Under the pieces are notes generated by a model. That model was not told the DNA's origin. It did no database searches and was given only the letters and a program-made list of their open reading frames with translations. Positions 17,388 to 28,062 of a stretch of DNA of 48,490 bases are shown one piece after another (the first letter of the stretch is position 1; each line of letters opens with the position of its first letter). The stretch is from Microvirga vignae (GTDB lineage: Bacteria > Pseudomonadota > Alphaproteobacteria > Rhizobiales > Beijerinckiaceae): the NCBI RefSeq assembly GCF_001017175.1, contig NZ_LCYG01000051.1, positions 293 through 48,782 of the forward strand, read 5' to 3'. The translations under genes were made by a program, and so were the position numbers.

Positions 17388-18581
17388 TTATGCCACCTCG
17401 ATGAGAGCCTGACCGTTGCGCGCCACCACGCGTCCGCCCTTGATGACAATTCGGCGTGGTGCACGGTTTACGACCGCTTCCGCGAGGGTCTCGCCATCGA
17501 GCAGGACAAGGTCTGCCTTGCAGCCGGGGGCAAGGCCGTAATCCTCCAGACCCATTAGCCGCGCGCCCCCCATAGTGCACGTGTCGAGGGCAAGAGCCAC
17601 CTCGTCGTCCCGCCGGAAATTGTTGCGCAGGCCCACCAGCACTGCGCGCTCCAGCATATCCGCATTGCCATAAGGCCCCCAGGTATCGCGCACCCCGTCG
17701 GAACCCGCTGCGACTACGACACCTGCCTCCACGAGTCGTTTCACGGGCGGGACCGGCCGCGAGGCCGGGGCTGTGGTGAGGATATGGACCCTCGCCTCGG
17801 CAAGGGAGTCGATGAGGCTCGCGACATAGTCCTGATCAGCCATGCCGAGGCAGAAGGCGTGGCTGATAGTGACCTTTCCCTGCATGCTGAGAGCCCGCGT
17901 GCGCTCGATGATCAGCTCCATGGAGAAAGCGCCCAGCTCCGCCGGCTCGTGGAGGTGAATGTCCACCGGCACGCCGAAACGCTCCGCAAGGCGGAAGATC
18001 ACGTCGAGGTGCCCCTTGGGGTCGCGGTCGATGGCGGAGGGATCGAGCCCGCCGACCACGTGAGCGCCGAGCCTGAGCGCTTCCTCCATGAGTTCCACAG
18101 TGCCGGGCCGGATCAGCATGCCGCTCTGCGGAAAGGCCACGATCTCGATATCCACGATGTCGCGGTAGGTCTCACTCGTGCGCAGAACTCCCTCGATTCC
18201 AGACAGGCCGATCTCGGTGTCCACGTCTACGTGCGATCGGATCGCCGTGGAACCATGAGAAACCGATAAGATCGCCTGACGGGCGGACTGACGGGCAGGA
18301 TCGATCCCGAGGCGCTTCTTTTCGGCGCGCTCGTTCTCGATCTTGTCGATGAGCCGCGGGCCCACCTCGTTCCGATACCAGCCCATGCCGAGCAGGGTCT
18401 TGTCGAGATGGGTATGGGCCTCGACGAGGCCGGGAATGAGGATCGCATCGCCACCATCGATGACCTCGACCCCGGGCGACGCAACCTCTCCGCAGGCGGC
18501 GATGCGCCCGCCGCGCACGGTTAGGCTCGTGGCCGCTTCGCCCATGGGCCGAACCCGGGTGATGTACAGATCGCCGGTCAT
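17388..18581 (-). CDS. Amidohydrolase-family deaminase, cytosine-deaminase (CodA)-like
   Basis: 397 residues from ATG 18581 (GAGGA upstream; the frame continues to a GTG at 18608). It is a TIM-barrel metal hydrolase with His56-x-His58 in EAHTHLDKT, HLHEPAELG (metal His and general-acid Glu), ISHAFCLG (His) and AGSDGVRDTWGPYGNADML (metal Asp). The HTHLDK motif and WGPYGNADML stretch are typical of CodA-like cytosine deaminases and related N-heterocycle deaminases. The substrate may not be cytosine, given the local transporter and second amidohydrolase. It is divergent from the GntR gene, with a palindromic operator between them. Probably cytoplasmic. Confidence 0.85.
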   Translation of the reverse strand: MTGDLYITRVRPMGEAATSLTVRGGRIAACGEVASPGVEVIDGGDAILIPGLVEAHTHLDKTLLGMGWYRNEVGPRLIDKIENERAEKKRLGIDPARQSARQAILSVSHGSTAIRSHVDVDTEIGLSGIEGVLRTSETYRDIVDIEIVAFPQSGMLIRPGTVELMEEALRLGAHVVGGLDPSAIDRDPKGHLDVIFRLAERFGVPVDIHLHEPAELGAFSMELIIERTRALSMQGKVTISHAFCLGMADQDYVASLIDSLAEARVHILTTAPASRPVPPVKRLVEAGVVVAAGSDGVRDTWGPYGNADMLERAVLVGLRNNFRRDDEVALALDTCTMGGARLMGLEDYGLAPGCKADLVLLDGETLAEAVVNRAPRRIVIKGGRVVARNGQALIEVA

Positions 18582-18673
18582 GCCGCTTATCCTCACCTGC
18601 TCCACCAAGGCCCTGCGTTCACTCTCTGGAATGGTGCAGCCGGCCTAAAAGAATCGCTTTCCAGAACGAGCTT

Positions 18674-18685
18674 ATTGTATACAAT
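18674..18685. promoter_or_regulatory. Perfect GntR-type operator palindrome
   Basis: ATTGTATACAAT, a perfect 12-bp palindrome between the divergent amidohydrolase and GntR-regulator genes. Its half-sites match FadR/VanR-subfamily GntR operators in style (TTGTA-TACAA). Its placement suggests control of both promoters by the adjacent regulator. Confidence 0.75.
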
Positions 18686-18732
18686 CATGAATGCAACTGC
18701 TTTTGTAAATTGGCTCTTGGTGCGAGATCGAA

Positions 18733-19482
18733 ATGGATACTAAATGGTGGCGAGCCCACCTTGCCCCGTCAGTCCCGTCGAGCATGCCCAATCGTTCCTC
18801 GAAAACAGCCGGATCCCGGAGCGAATCCGTTTATTCCGGCTTGCGCCGCGCCATCATCGAGCAGGCCCTGATGCCCGGGGACAAGCTGACGGAGGACGTA
18901 ATTGGCGAGCGGTTTGGCGTCAGCCGGACGATCGTCCGCACCGCGTTGGCCAAGCTTAATGCGGAAGGGCTCGTCGACCTTCAGCCCAACAAGGGCGCCA
19001 CCATCGCCCAACCGAGTCTGTCGGAGGCGCACGACGTGTTCGAGGCACGGATGTGCCTTGAGCGACAGGTCCTTGCGCGCTTGGCCGAGCGGATCACCGA
19101 TCGGGAAATCGCCATGCTGGAGCAGCATGTGGCCCTGGAAACGAAGGCCAATGCCCATGACGGCCCGGCCGCAATCCGCCTTGCCGGCGAGTTCCACATC
19201 CTCCTGGCGGAACTGTCGGGCAATGGGGTGCTCGCCCGATTTGTGGACGAGGTGGTGTCCCGCTGCTCCCTAATCCTGGCTCTTTACAGCCGTCCCCATT
19301 CCTCGGATTGCTCAATCAACGAGCACCAGCAGATCATTGAGGCTCTGCGCGCCCGTGACGCAGCTCGCGCCATGAAGGCGATGGACCATCACCTGCAGGC
19401 AGTGACCGATCGCGCCCTTCTCTCGTCGAGCTCCGACAAGCACCGCGACCTCCGCTCGATCCTCGACCGCTACGCGAGCTGA
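18733..19482 (+). CDS. GntR-family (FCD domain) transcriptional regulator
   Basis: 249 residues. The N-terminal winged helix-turn-helix at ~30-95 has LRRAIIEQALMPGDKLTEDV and GERFGVSRTIVRTALAKLNA. The C-terminal all-helical FCD ligand domain (~105-235) has EARMCLERQVLARLAERI, a FHILLAELSGNGVLARFVDE block and a DHHLQAVTDRAL end, supplying the usual Asp/His metal-site residues. It is the likely regulator of the flanking deaminase and ABC-importer operon, because operator-like palindromes lie on both sides of it. The start may instead be the ATG at 18784. Ligand unknown. Confidence 0.9.
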   Translation: MDTKWWRAHLAPSVPSSMPNRSSKTAGSRSESVYSGLRRAIIEQALMPGDKLTEDVIGERFGVSRTIVRTALAKLNAEGLVDLQPNKGATIAQPSLSEAHDVFEARMCLERQVLARLAERITDREIAMLEQHVALETKANAHDGPAAIRLAGEFHILLAELSGNGVLARFVDEVVSRCSLILALYSRPHSSDCSINEHQQIIEALRARDAARAMKAMDHHLQAVTDRALLSSSSDKHRDLRSILDRYAS

Positions 19483-19618
19483 GGTGTCACCGGCCCTGCG
19501 CCGGGACTCCTTCCTTCTCTCTTCTCCTGAGATCCTGCCCGGCCGTCCCGGACAAGGGCAGATTCGCGCGTGGATGCCTGCCGTCGATTTTCTCCGAAGC
19601 GAATTGACGCCTCTTCTG

Positions 19619-19652
19619 TTGTATGCAATTTTTTCTATTTATTGGATACAAT
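19619..19652. promoter_or_regulatory. Two GntR-type operator-like sites upstream of the ABC importer operon
   Basis: TTGTATGCAAT (19619-19629) and ATTGGATACAAT (19641-19652) each differ by one central base from the palindrome at 18674. Their spacing is 22 bp start to start, about two helical turns. They lie 36-70 bp upstream of the binding-protein gene, in AT-rich DNA expected to carry its promoter. Confidence 0.65.
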
Positions 19653-19687
19653 AAGTCCAAATCAGAGGGTTCAAACGGAGGCTTACA

Positions 19688-21256
19688 ATGAAACCACGTC
19701 TCGCCTTATGTCTCTCCGTCGCGATCGGGGCGCTGATGGGCTTCGCCGCAGAGGCGAAAACCCTGCGGTGGTCGTCGCCGACGGATCTCACCACGCTCGA
19801 CCCATATGCCCACACGGAGAGCTTCACGACGAGCATGCTGCACCACGTGTTCGATCCACTCGTGCGCCGCAGCCGAAATCTGGAGCTCGAGCCGGCACTT
19901 GCGGTGAGCTGGAAGACCGTAAGGCCGGATACCTGGCGCTTCGAGCTGCGCCGGAACGTGAAGTTCCACAACGGCAATCCCTTTACGGCCGATGACGTGG
20001 TGGCTTCGATCAACCGGCTTCTCGACCCCGGCGCTCGGGCGCGAGGCAACATTTCCACGGTGACTGGTGCGCAGAAGGTCGACGACTATACGGTCGACAT
20101 CACCACCAAGGGACCCTACCCACTCCTCCTCAACGACCTTGCCGGCGTCTACATCATGGACAAGGAATGGATGGAGGCGAACGATGCCCTGAAGCCGGGC
20201 AACATCGCGACCGGCGTCACCACCGCCGCCTCCAGCACGGCTGTCGGCACCGGCCCGTTCAAGGTCGAATCCTACAAGCCGGACGCCGGTACCGTCTTCG
20301 TGGTGAACCCCGATTGGTGGGACAAGACCCAGCACAATCTCGATCGCATCGAGTTCAAGCCGATCAAATCGGACGCGACCCGGGTCGCCGCCCTGCTCTC
20401 CGGCGAACTCGATCTGATCGCGCCCGCACCCCTGCAGGATCTGCAGCGGATCAGCGGATCCTCCGGCTTCAAGGTGATCGAGGAGCCGTCGCTGCGCCTT
20501 ATCATGCTGTCATTGAGCTTCCGGCCCGAGCTCAAGGCGATGCCGGGGCAGAAAAATCCGCAACTCGATCTCAAGGTGCGCCAGGCCATGTGGCATGCCA
20601 TCGACTTCGAGGCGATCAAGAAGCGCGTCATGCGCGACAGGTCCCGCAATACGGGCACCCTCGTCGCGCCGCCTGTCCCCGGATATTCCAAGGACAACGA
20701 CAAGCCGTTCGGCTACGACCTGGACAAGGCCAAGAAGCTCCTCACCGAGGCCGGCTATCCAAATGGGTTCAAGACCAAGCTCAACTGCCCGAACGACCGT
20801 TACATCAACGACGAACAGATCTGCGTCGCCATTGCGTCCATGTGGACCAAGGTCGGAATCCAGACGGAATTGCAGACGGAATCCCGCGCCACCTATTTTC
20901 CCCGTCAGGATCGCCACGAGTTCGACGTCTCGATGGTCGGCTGGGCGACCCTGCCGCCCATGGACGGGTTCAGCGTCCTGTCCTCGCTCCTGACCGAACA
21001 GAAGGAGGGCTATGGCGGATCGAATTCGGGTGCCTACAGCAATCCGCAGATCGAGGAGCTGACGCGCAAGGCGGCAGTGGAGCTCGATGAGGAGAAGCGT
21101 CGCGCCATGCTGGTGGAGGCCCTGAAGGTTGCACGCGACACCGTGGCCTATATCCCGGTTCACCAGCAGCCCGTGGCCTGGGCCATCCGCGACGGTGTCG
21201 AGGTGCCCCAGTTCCCGGACGAGTACGTGCGCCTCTGGTTCGCCACCGTGAAGTAA
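19688..21256 (+). CDS. ABC transporter substrate-binding protein, family 5 (peptide/nickel type)
   Basis: 522 residues, with GGAGG upstream of ATG 19688. The signal peptide ends near GFAAEAKTLRW. The mature protein has the SBP_bac_5 layout: DLTTLDPYAHTESFTTSML, FELRRNVKFHNGNPFTADDV (the family signature region), YDLDKAKKLLTEAGYPNGF and a C-terminal PVHQQPVAWAIRDGVEVP. Members bind peptides, but also nickel, opines, sugars or other amphipathic solutes. It is the first gene of a tightly coupled operon with two permeases and a fused ATPase, followed by an amidohydrolase. Likely role: delivering the substrate degraded by the two amidohydrolases (inference). Confidence 0.93.
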   Translation: MKPRLALCLSVAIGALMGFAAEAKTLRWSSPTDLTTLDPYAHTESFTTSMLHHVFDPLVRRSRNLELEPALAVSWKTVRPDTWRFELRRNVKFHNGNPFTADDVVASINRLLDPGARARGNISTVTGAQKVDDYTVDITTKGPYPLLLNDLAGVYIMDKEWMEANDALKPGNIATGVTTAASSTAVGTGPFKVESYKPDAGTVFVVNPDWWDKTQHNLDRIEFKPIKSDATRVAALLSGELDLIAPAPLQDLQRISGSSGFKVIEEPSLRLIMLSLSFRPELKAMPGQKNPQLDLKVRQAMWHAIDFEAIKKRVMRDRSRNTGTLVAPPVPGYSKDNDKPFGYDLDKAKKLLTEAGYPNGFKTKLNCPNDRYINDEQICVAIASMWTKVGIQTELQTESRATYFPRQDRHEFDVSMVGWATLPPMDGFSVLSSLLTEQKEGYGGSNSGAYSNPQIEELTRKAAVELDEEKRRAMLVEALKVARDTVAYIPVHQQPVAWAIRDGVEVPQFPDEYVRLWFATVK

Positions 21257-21310
21257 ACCTTCCTTCGATGCTTGTGCGGCCCGTTTCACAGCGGGCCGCA
21301 GGAGGCAGCC

Positions 21311-22282
21311 ATGTTGAAAGTCCTTCTCTCCCGCCTCGGGCAAGCAGCGCTGGTGATGCTGGTCGTCTCGGCGATATCCTTCGTGATGTTCCGCTTCGTG
21401 GGCGATCCTGTCTCATCCATGTCGCGCGAGAATGCCAGCGTCGAGGAAAAGGCGGAGCTGCGCCGCTCGCTCGGGCTCGACCAGCCGGTCGTGGTGCAGT
21501 ACGGCCGCTTCCTGGCGCGGACGCTGTCGGGTGATCTGGGCATCAGCTATCGCAATCAGCGTCCCGTGACGCAGCTCATCGCGGAGCGGTTGCCTGCGAC
21601 TCTCGAGCTCGTCCTCGTCGCCACGATCCTGTCCCTCGCGCTCGGCATTCCGCTCGGCGTCCTGTGCGCCCTGAAACCCAACGGAGTGGCGGCGCGGCTC
21701 GTGCAAGCCTTCTCGCTGATCGGCATTTCCACGCCGACTTTCGTGACAGGCATTGTGCTGATCCTTGTCTTCGCCGTCAGTCTCGGATGGCTGCCCTCCT
21801 TCGGTCGCGGCCAGGTGGTGGATCTCGGCTGGTGGAGCACCGGCTTTCTCACCTTGAGCGGCCTCAAAGCCCTGATCCTGCCCGGCATCACACTCGCGCT
21901 CTATCAGCTCACTCTCATCATGCGGCTCGTGCGGGCCGAGATGATCGACGTGCTCTCCAGCGATTATATCCGCTTCGCGCGGGCCCGCGGCCTTCCCAGG
22001 CGCTACATCCATTTCCATCTGGCGCTCCGCAATGCGCTGATGCCGGTGATCACCGTGACCGGACTGCAGATCGGCTCGCTCATCGCCTTCGCTATCGTCA
22101 CGGAGACGGTGTTCCAGTGGCCGGGCATGGGCCTGCTCTTCATCCAGGCCGTCAGCTTCGTCGATATTCCCGTCATGGCCGCCTACCTCCTGTTCGTCGG
22201 CCTGCTTTTCGTTCTCATCAACACCGTGGTCGACATCCTCTATGCCGTCGTCGATCCGCGCCTGCGTGCGAGGTCCGCATGA
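21311..22282 (+). CDS. ABC transporter permease, DppB/OppB type
   Basis: 323 residues from ATG 21311, which has AGGAGG 7 nt upstream; the frame extends to 21272 but that start lacks a site. Six membrane segments. The N-terminal block VMFRFVGDPVSSMSRENASV is typical of DppB-like permeases, and the EAA loop lies near YIRFARARGLPRRYIHFHLA. It pairs with the DppC-type permease that starts inside its stop codon (ATGA overlap), indicating translational coupling. Confidence 0.93.
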   Translation: MLKVLLSRLGQAALVMLVVSAISFVMFRFVGDPVSSMSRENASVEEKAELRRSLGLDQPVVVQYGRFLARTLSGDLGISYRNQRPVTQLIAERLPATLELVLVATILSLALGIPLGVLCALKPNGVAARLVQAFSLIGISTPTFVTGIVLILVFAVSLGWLPSFGRGQVVDLGWWSTGFLTLSGLKALILPGITLALYQLTLIMRLVRAEMIDVLSSDYIRFARARGLPRRYIHFHLALRNALMPVITVTGLQIGSLIAFAIVTETVFQWPGMGLLFIQAVSFVDIPVMAAYLLFVGLLFVLINTVVDILYAVVDPRLRARSA

Positions 22283-23204
22283 AAACGGCCGCTTCCTCCC
22301 CTCGTCCTATGTCGCCGAGCCTGATGACGCGGATCGGCGCGCCGATCTCCGTCATGATCGCCGGAGCTCTGGCGCTCCTCATCGTCGGCTGTGCCCTGAT
22401 GGCATCATGGATCGCACCCTACGATCCGACGGATCTGGCTAGTTTCGAGCTGATCAATGCCGAACTGCCGCCCGCCTTCACGGCCGAAGGCGACAGCCAC
22501 TTCCTGCTCGGCACGGACAACCAGGGCCGCGACCTTCTCTCCGCCATGCTCTATGGCGCGCGCGTCTCCATCGCCATCGGCGGCGGAGCGGTGCTCGTGG
22601 CAGCGACGCTCGGCGTGATCCTGGGCCTGCTCGCCGGCTATTTCGGCGGCAAGGTCGATGCCGTCATCATGCGCATCGCCGATGTGATTTTGAGCTTCCC
22701 CACCATTCTGCTCGCGCTTCTTGTGAGCGGCATTGCCCGCGCACTCTTTCCCGGTGCGGCAACAGCCGAATGGGCTCCGGTCATCCTGATCTGCGCCATC
22801 GCGATTCACGAATGGGTGCAATATGCGCGCACGGTGCGCGCCGCGACCATGGTCGAGACCGCCAAGGATTATGTCCGCGCCGCGAAGGTGATCGGCCTTC
22901 CGCCCTCACGGATCATGCTGCGTCACATCCTGCCCAACGTGATGAGCCCGGTGCTGGTGATCGCCACCATCAATCTCGCGGCGGCGGTGTTGACGGAAGC
23001 GACGCTTTCCTTCCTTGGCGTCGGCATGCCCCCCACCTATCCATCACTCGGGACATTGATCCGCATCGGCAACGAGTTCGTCTTCTCCGGGATCTGGTGG
23101 ATCGCCCTCTTTCCGGCCCTGACTCTGGTGATCCTGGTTCTGGCAGTCAACATCGTGGGCGACTGGCTCCGCGACCGCTTCAATCCCAAACTTCGGGTGA
23201 AACG

Positions 23205-23208
<4 letters not shown>
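22279..23208 (+). CDS. ABC transporter permease, DppC/OppC type
   Basis: 309 residues. The start at 22279 overlaps the stop of the previous permease (ATGA); the longer frame beginning at 21664 is an out-of-frame extension. N-terminal membrane segment, then LGTDNQGRDLLSAMLYGARV, the signature near the start of DppC-type permeases. The EAA loop is AKDYVRAAKVIGLPPSRIML. It forms the membrane channel with the upstream permease; the next ATPase gene again overlaps by ATGA. Confidence 0.93.
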
Positions 23209-24935
<1,727 letters not shown>

Positions 24936-24955
24936 CGACCGGAGTATCGCATTCA

Positions 24956-26410
24956 ATGGCTGACATCATCATTACCCATGGCATCGTCGTCACGATGGAC
25001 CCGCAGCGACGCGTCATCGAGGATGGCGCCGTCGCCATCGAGAAGGACAGGATCGTTGCCGTCGGCACGACCGACGAGGTGCTGGCTCAGCACCGGGCTC
25101 CGACCGAGATCGATGCGAGCCGCAAGATCGTCATGCCTGGACTGATCGACGGCCATGCTCATGCTGGGCACGGCTTCATCAAGACCATGGGCGGTGGCGA
25201 CGGACAGCAATGGTATGAAGCCTGCGAGAAAGCCTATACGGTCGCCTCGACGCCAGAGTTCTGGCACGCGGAGGCGCGGCTCGCCGCGCTGGAGCGCCTG
25301 CGCTTCGGTGTCACCACGGGCGTCTCGCTCCTCGGTGGCGGCGACACCATCCTGCGCACGGACGAGCCAGTCTATGGCGATGCCCATTGTGAGGGCGTGC
25401 GCGAGGTCGGCACTCGCTCCGTTGTCGCGGTGGGTCCGACGCGACCGCCGCATCCGCGTATCTATGCCCGCTTCGTCGACGGCACAGCGGTGGAGCGGCC
25501 GGTCACCTTCGAGGAACAGTTCGAGACCTGCCGAACGCTCATCGAGACCTGGCACGGCAGCCAAAATGGCCGTCTCAACATCGCTCTCATCACGCCGACC
25601 CTGCGTCCCGAGCATCGTGAACAGCTTGGGGCCGTCAATCTCGAGGAAGCGCGCAGACAAGCCCGGATGACGGCGGATCTCGCCCGAGAAGCCGGACTCG
25701 TCTTCACACAGGACGGACACAACAAGGGCAGTGTCGCCTATGCGAAGGAACTCGGCATCCTCGGTCCCAATGCGCTCCTCTCCCACGCCACCGATCTGAC
25801 GGACGAGGAGATCCGCATCGTTGCCGACACGGGTACCCACATCGCTCACAACCCGAGTGCCATCGCCTCGATCCTGGGACGTTGCCCCGTCCCGGAACTG
25901 CTGGAGGCCGGCGCCAATGTCTGCCTCGGATCGGACGCGACGGCGCCGGACCGCTCCGGCGACATGTTCCGCCACATGCAGCAATGCATGCACTACCACC
26001 GCAGACACTTTCGGGACCCGACCTGGCTCCCGCCTGGTCGCGTGTTGGAAATGTGCACCATCGATGCCGCAAAGGCGCTCGGCATGGAGAAGGACATCGG
26101 ATCGCTCGAAGCGGGCAAGAAGGCGGACGTGGTGTTGCTCGACCTGCGCCGACCGCATCTCTACCCGCTGAACATGCCCGTGTTCCGTCTCATCTATTTC
26201 GCCAACGGCAACGATGTCGATACGGTGATCGTCGACGGCCGCATCGCACTGAGGGATCGCAAGGCCACCTTCGTGGATGAGGACGCGGTGCTCGACGATG
26301 CGCAGCGCGAGACGGAAGCGATGCTGGATCGCACCGGTTTCCGCTTCATGCTGGAGACTCCCAAGATGTTCTGGAACCACGTGCGGGCGACGGACCAGAT
26401 CGAACACTAA
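24956..26410 (+). CDS. Amidohydrolase-family protein, TrzN/AtzB/SAH-deaminase-like
   Basis: 484 residues from ATG 24956, 20 bp after the ATPase gene, so part of the same operon. Metal-ligand motifs: DGHAHAGH with His67, His69 and His72, then FTQDGHNKGS (third His), LLSHATDL (fourth His) and GSDATAPDRSG (Asp). C-terminal ALGMEKDIGSLEAGKKADVV is the conserved end of the family. The usual H-x-x-E acid after the third histidine is replaced by HNKG, a notable departure suggesting an unusual substrate or proton relay. Family members deaminate or dechlorinate s-triazines, S-adenosylhomocysteine, guanine and related N-heterocycles; the substrate here is unknown. Confidence 0.88.
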   Translation: MADIIITHGIVVTMDPQRRVIEDGAVAIEKDRIVAVGTTDEVLAQHRAPTEIDASRKIVMPGLIDGHAHAGHGFIKTMGGGDGQQWYEACEKAYTVASTPEFWHAEARLAALERLRFGVTTGVSLLGGGDTILRTDEPVYGDAHCEGVREVGTRSVVAVGPTRPPHPRIYARFVDGTAVERPVTFEEQFETCRTLIETWHGSQNGRLNIALITPTLRPEHREQLGAVNLEEARRQARMTADLAREAGLVFTQDGHNKGSVAYAKELGILGPNALLSHATDLTDEEIRIVADTGTHIAHNPSAIASILGRCPVPELLEAGANVCLGSDATAPDRSGDMFRHMQQCMHYHRRHFRDPTWLPPGRVLEMCTIDAAKALGMEKDIGSLEAGKKADVVLLDLRRPHLYPLNMPVFRLIYFANGNDVDTVIVDGRIALRDRKATFVDEDAVLDDAQRETEAMLDRTGFRFMLETPKMFWNHVRATDQIEH

Positions 26411-26508
26411 CGGCTCGGGAGGCGGGCCGGCGGCTCCCCCTTCCCCAACTCCCGACGCAATGACCATGGACCGCGGCCACCGCACCGGCAGCCGCGAAAG
26501 GAGAGGTT

Positions 26509-27801
26509 TTGCCTTCCGTGAACTCCTTCGAGATCGAACAGGCGCCCTATGCCAAGGCGCCGCCCAAAGCCCGGCATGCTCCCCTGACGAGACTGCTGCT
26601 GTTTACAGGTCTTTGCCTAGTCCTCGGAGCCCTCAACATGCGACCGGCTCTGACGAGCCTTGCCACCGTGCTGACCGACGTCGAGCAGGATCTCGCCGTG
26701 GGGCGTCTCTGGACCGGTTTCATCACCACTGCCCCGGTCCTGTGCTTCGGAATCTTCGGGCTGCCCGCGCCCTGGCTCGCGGGACGACTCGGCCTGGAGC
26801 GCGCCATTGCCCTGCTGCTCCTGTTTTTGTTCATGGGCCTTGCCCTGCGCACCCAGGTCTCCAGCGCCGGGCTCGTCGCCAGCACGCTGATATCGGGAGC
26901 AGCCATCGGCATGGCCGGAGTGCTCCTGCCAGTCGTCATTCGCCGCGATTTCCCAGAGCGCGCCGGAATTGCGACCGGCGTCTACACCATGGCGATGAGC
27001 ATTGGCGGCGCGAGCGCGGCCAGCCTGACCCCGATCCTTGAGCGGGCGACCGGTACCTGGACCTCCGCCCTCGCGATCTGGTCCCTGCCGGCGCTTGCCA
27101 CAGCCCTCGCCTGGGGCGGCTTGGCCCTCGTCTCGCATCGCGCCAGCCGGATGGCCCGGCTGCCGCACTTCTCCGCTCTCCTGCGCGATAGGGTCGCCTG
27201 GAACGTGACCGCCTTCATGGGCCTTCAGGCAGGACTTGCCTTTATTGTCCTCGGTTGGCTCCCGACCCTCCTCAGGGGCCGCGGCTATGGCGGCCTGGAG
27301 GCGGGCCTCGTCACGTCCATTTCGATCCTCGCACAGGCGATCACTGCCCTGATGGTGCCTTCTTTGGCGACCCGGCGTGTCTCTCCGGCTCTGCTGGTAA
27401 TCCTGGTGCTGGGGGCGACCATCGCCGGCTTCCTGGGCCTGCTCTACGCGCCGGTGGAAGCACGCATCATCTGGGCCCTTGTGCTTGGTCTCGGTCAAGG
27501 CGGCCTCTTTGGCCTTGCACTCCTGTTCATTTCCCTGCGCTCGCCCTCACCGGAAGCGGCGGCCATGCTCTCGGGTATGTCGCAGAGCATTGGCTATCTC
27601 GGTGCCTCCTTGGCTCCCTTCATGGTGAGCATGCTACGAGGCTTCAGCGATGCCATGGGAGGTCCCGCCATGTTCTTTCTTGCTATTGCCGCCCTGTGCA
27701 CCGTTTTTGGTCTGCGTGCCGCACGGCCCGGCTTCGTCCTCACACAGATGGGAGACTCGCACCCGCTTCTGAGTTCATTACCCCATAGGAAAGGGTCATG
27801 A
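26509..27801 (+). CDS. MFS transporter, CynX/NimT (cyanate/nitroimidazole) family
   Basis: 430 residues, twelve membrane segments. Start TTG 26509 with AAGGAGAGG upstream; a GTG at 26518 is an alternative. The N-terminal segment includes NMRPALTSLATVLTDVEQDL, the hallmark of the CynX/NimT branch (N-x-R-P-A in the first helix). The loop APWLAGRLGLERAIAL sits between segments 2 and 3. These proteins export or exchange small anions and nitro-heterocycles. Its place 98 bp after the amidohydrolase suggests export of a breakdown product or uptake of a related compound (inference). The following sensor-kinase remnant overlaps its stop. Confidence 0.88.
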   Translation: MPSVNSFEIEQAPYAKAPPKARHAPLTRLLLFTGLCLVLGALNMRPALTSLATVLTDVEQDLAVGRLWTGFITTAPVLCFGIFGLPAPWLAGRLGLERAIALLLLFLFMGLALRTQVSSAGLVASTLISGAAIGMAGVLLPVVIRRDFPERAGIATGVYTMAMSIGGASAASLTPILERATGTWTSALAIWSLPALATALAWGGLALVSHRASRMARLPHFSALLRDRVAWNVTAFMGLQAGLAFIVLGWLPTLLRGRGYGGLEAGLVTSISILAQAITALMVPSLATRRVSPALLVILVLGATIAGFLGLLYAPVEARIIWALVLGLGQGGLFGLALLFISLRSPSPEAAAMLSGMSQSIGYLGASLAPFMVSMLRGFSDAMGGPAMFFLAIAALCTVFGLRAARPGFVLTQMGDSHPLLSSLPHRKGS

Positions 27802-28062
27802 GCAGACGGGTCGCAGGAGCCTTTGGTGCCCGGGTGGCGCTGACGGTCGTTGCGGTCGCGCTTGTCGCCACGTCAACTTCGTCCGCCTCCGCAGCAGCTT
27901 CGAGGCGGAAGCCCGCACCCTGCATCGCGTCGTCTCACAGCGAGCAGACCAGCACGAAGCGCATCTGACGAGCCTTGCCGCCGTACTGGCCAGTCTCGAC
28001 CACTCGCTCGCGACCCTTCGCGCCGTCGCCGAGGCCGTTTTGCGCTTTTACCCACGGATCAC
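27798..28062 (+). pseudogene. N-terminal remnant of a membrane sensor histidine kinase, cut by IS6
   Basis: ATG 27798 overlaps the MFS stop (ATGA). The frame reads SRRVAGAFGARVALTVVAVA as a first membrane helix, then shifts near 27870; the neighbouring frame continues as SSFEAEARTLHRVVSQ, then ADQHEAHLTSLAAVLAS and AEAVLRFYP up to the IS6 end at 28063. That block resembles the start of extracytoplasmic sensor domains in Rhizobiales histidine kinases. No kinase domain appears on the other side of the IS. So the gene carries both a frameshift and a truncation. The family call is from memory of this N-terminal pattern. Confidence 0.55.

Noticed and set aside
21664..22278. N-terminal 205 codons of the long forward frame leading into the second permease
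   Set aside because: Out of frame with and inside the first permease gene; the real start is the ATGA overlap at 22279.
22770..23204. Upstream extension of the ATPase frame
   Set aside because: Lies inside the second permease gene in another frame; the ATPase starts at 23205 by ATGA overlap.
24953..26485. 510-codon reverse frame
   Set aside because: Complete shadow of the amidohydrolase at 24956-26410, produced by high GC codon bias.
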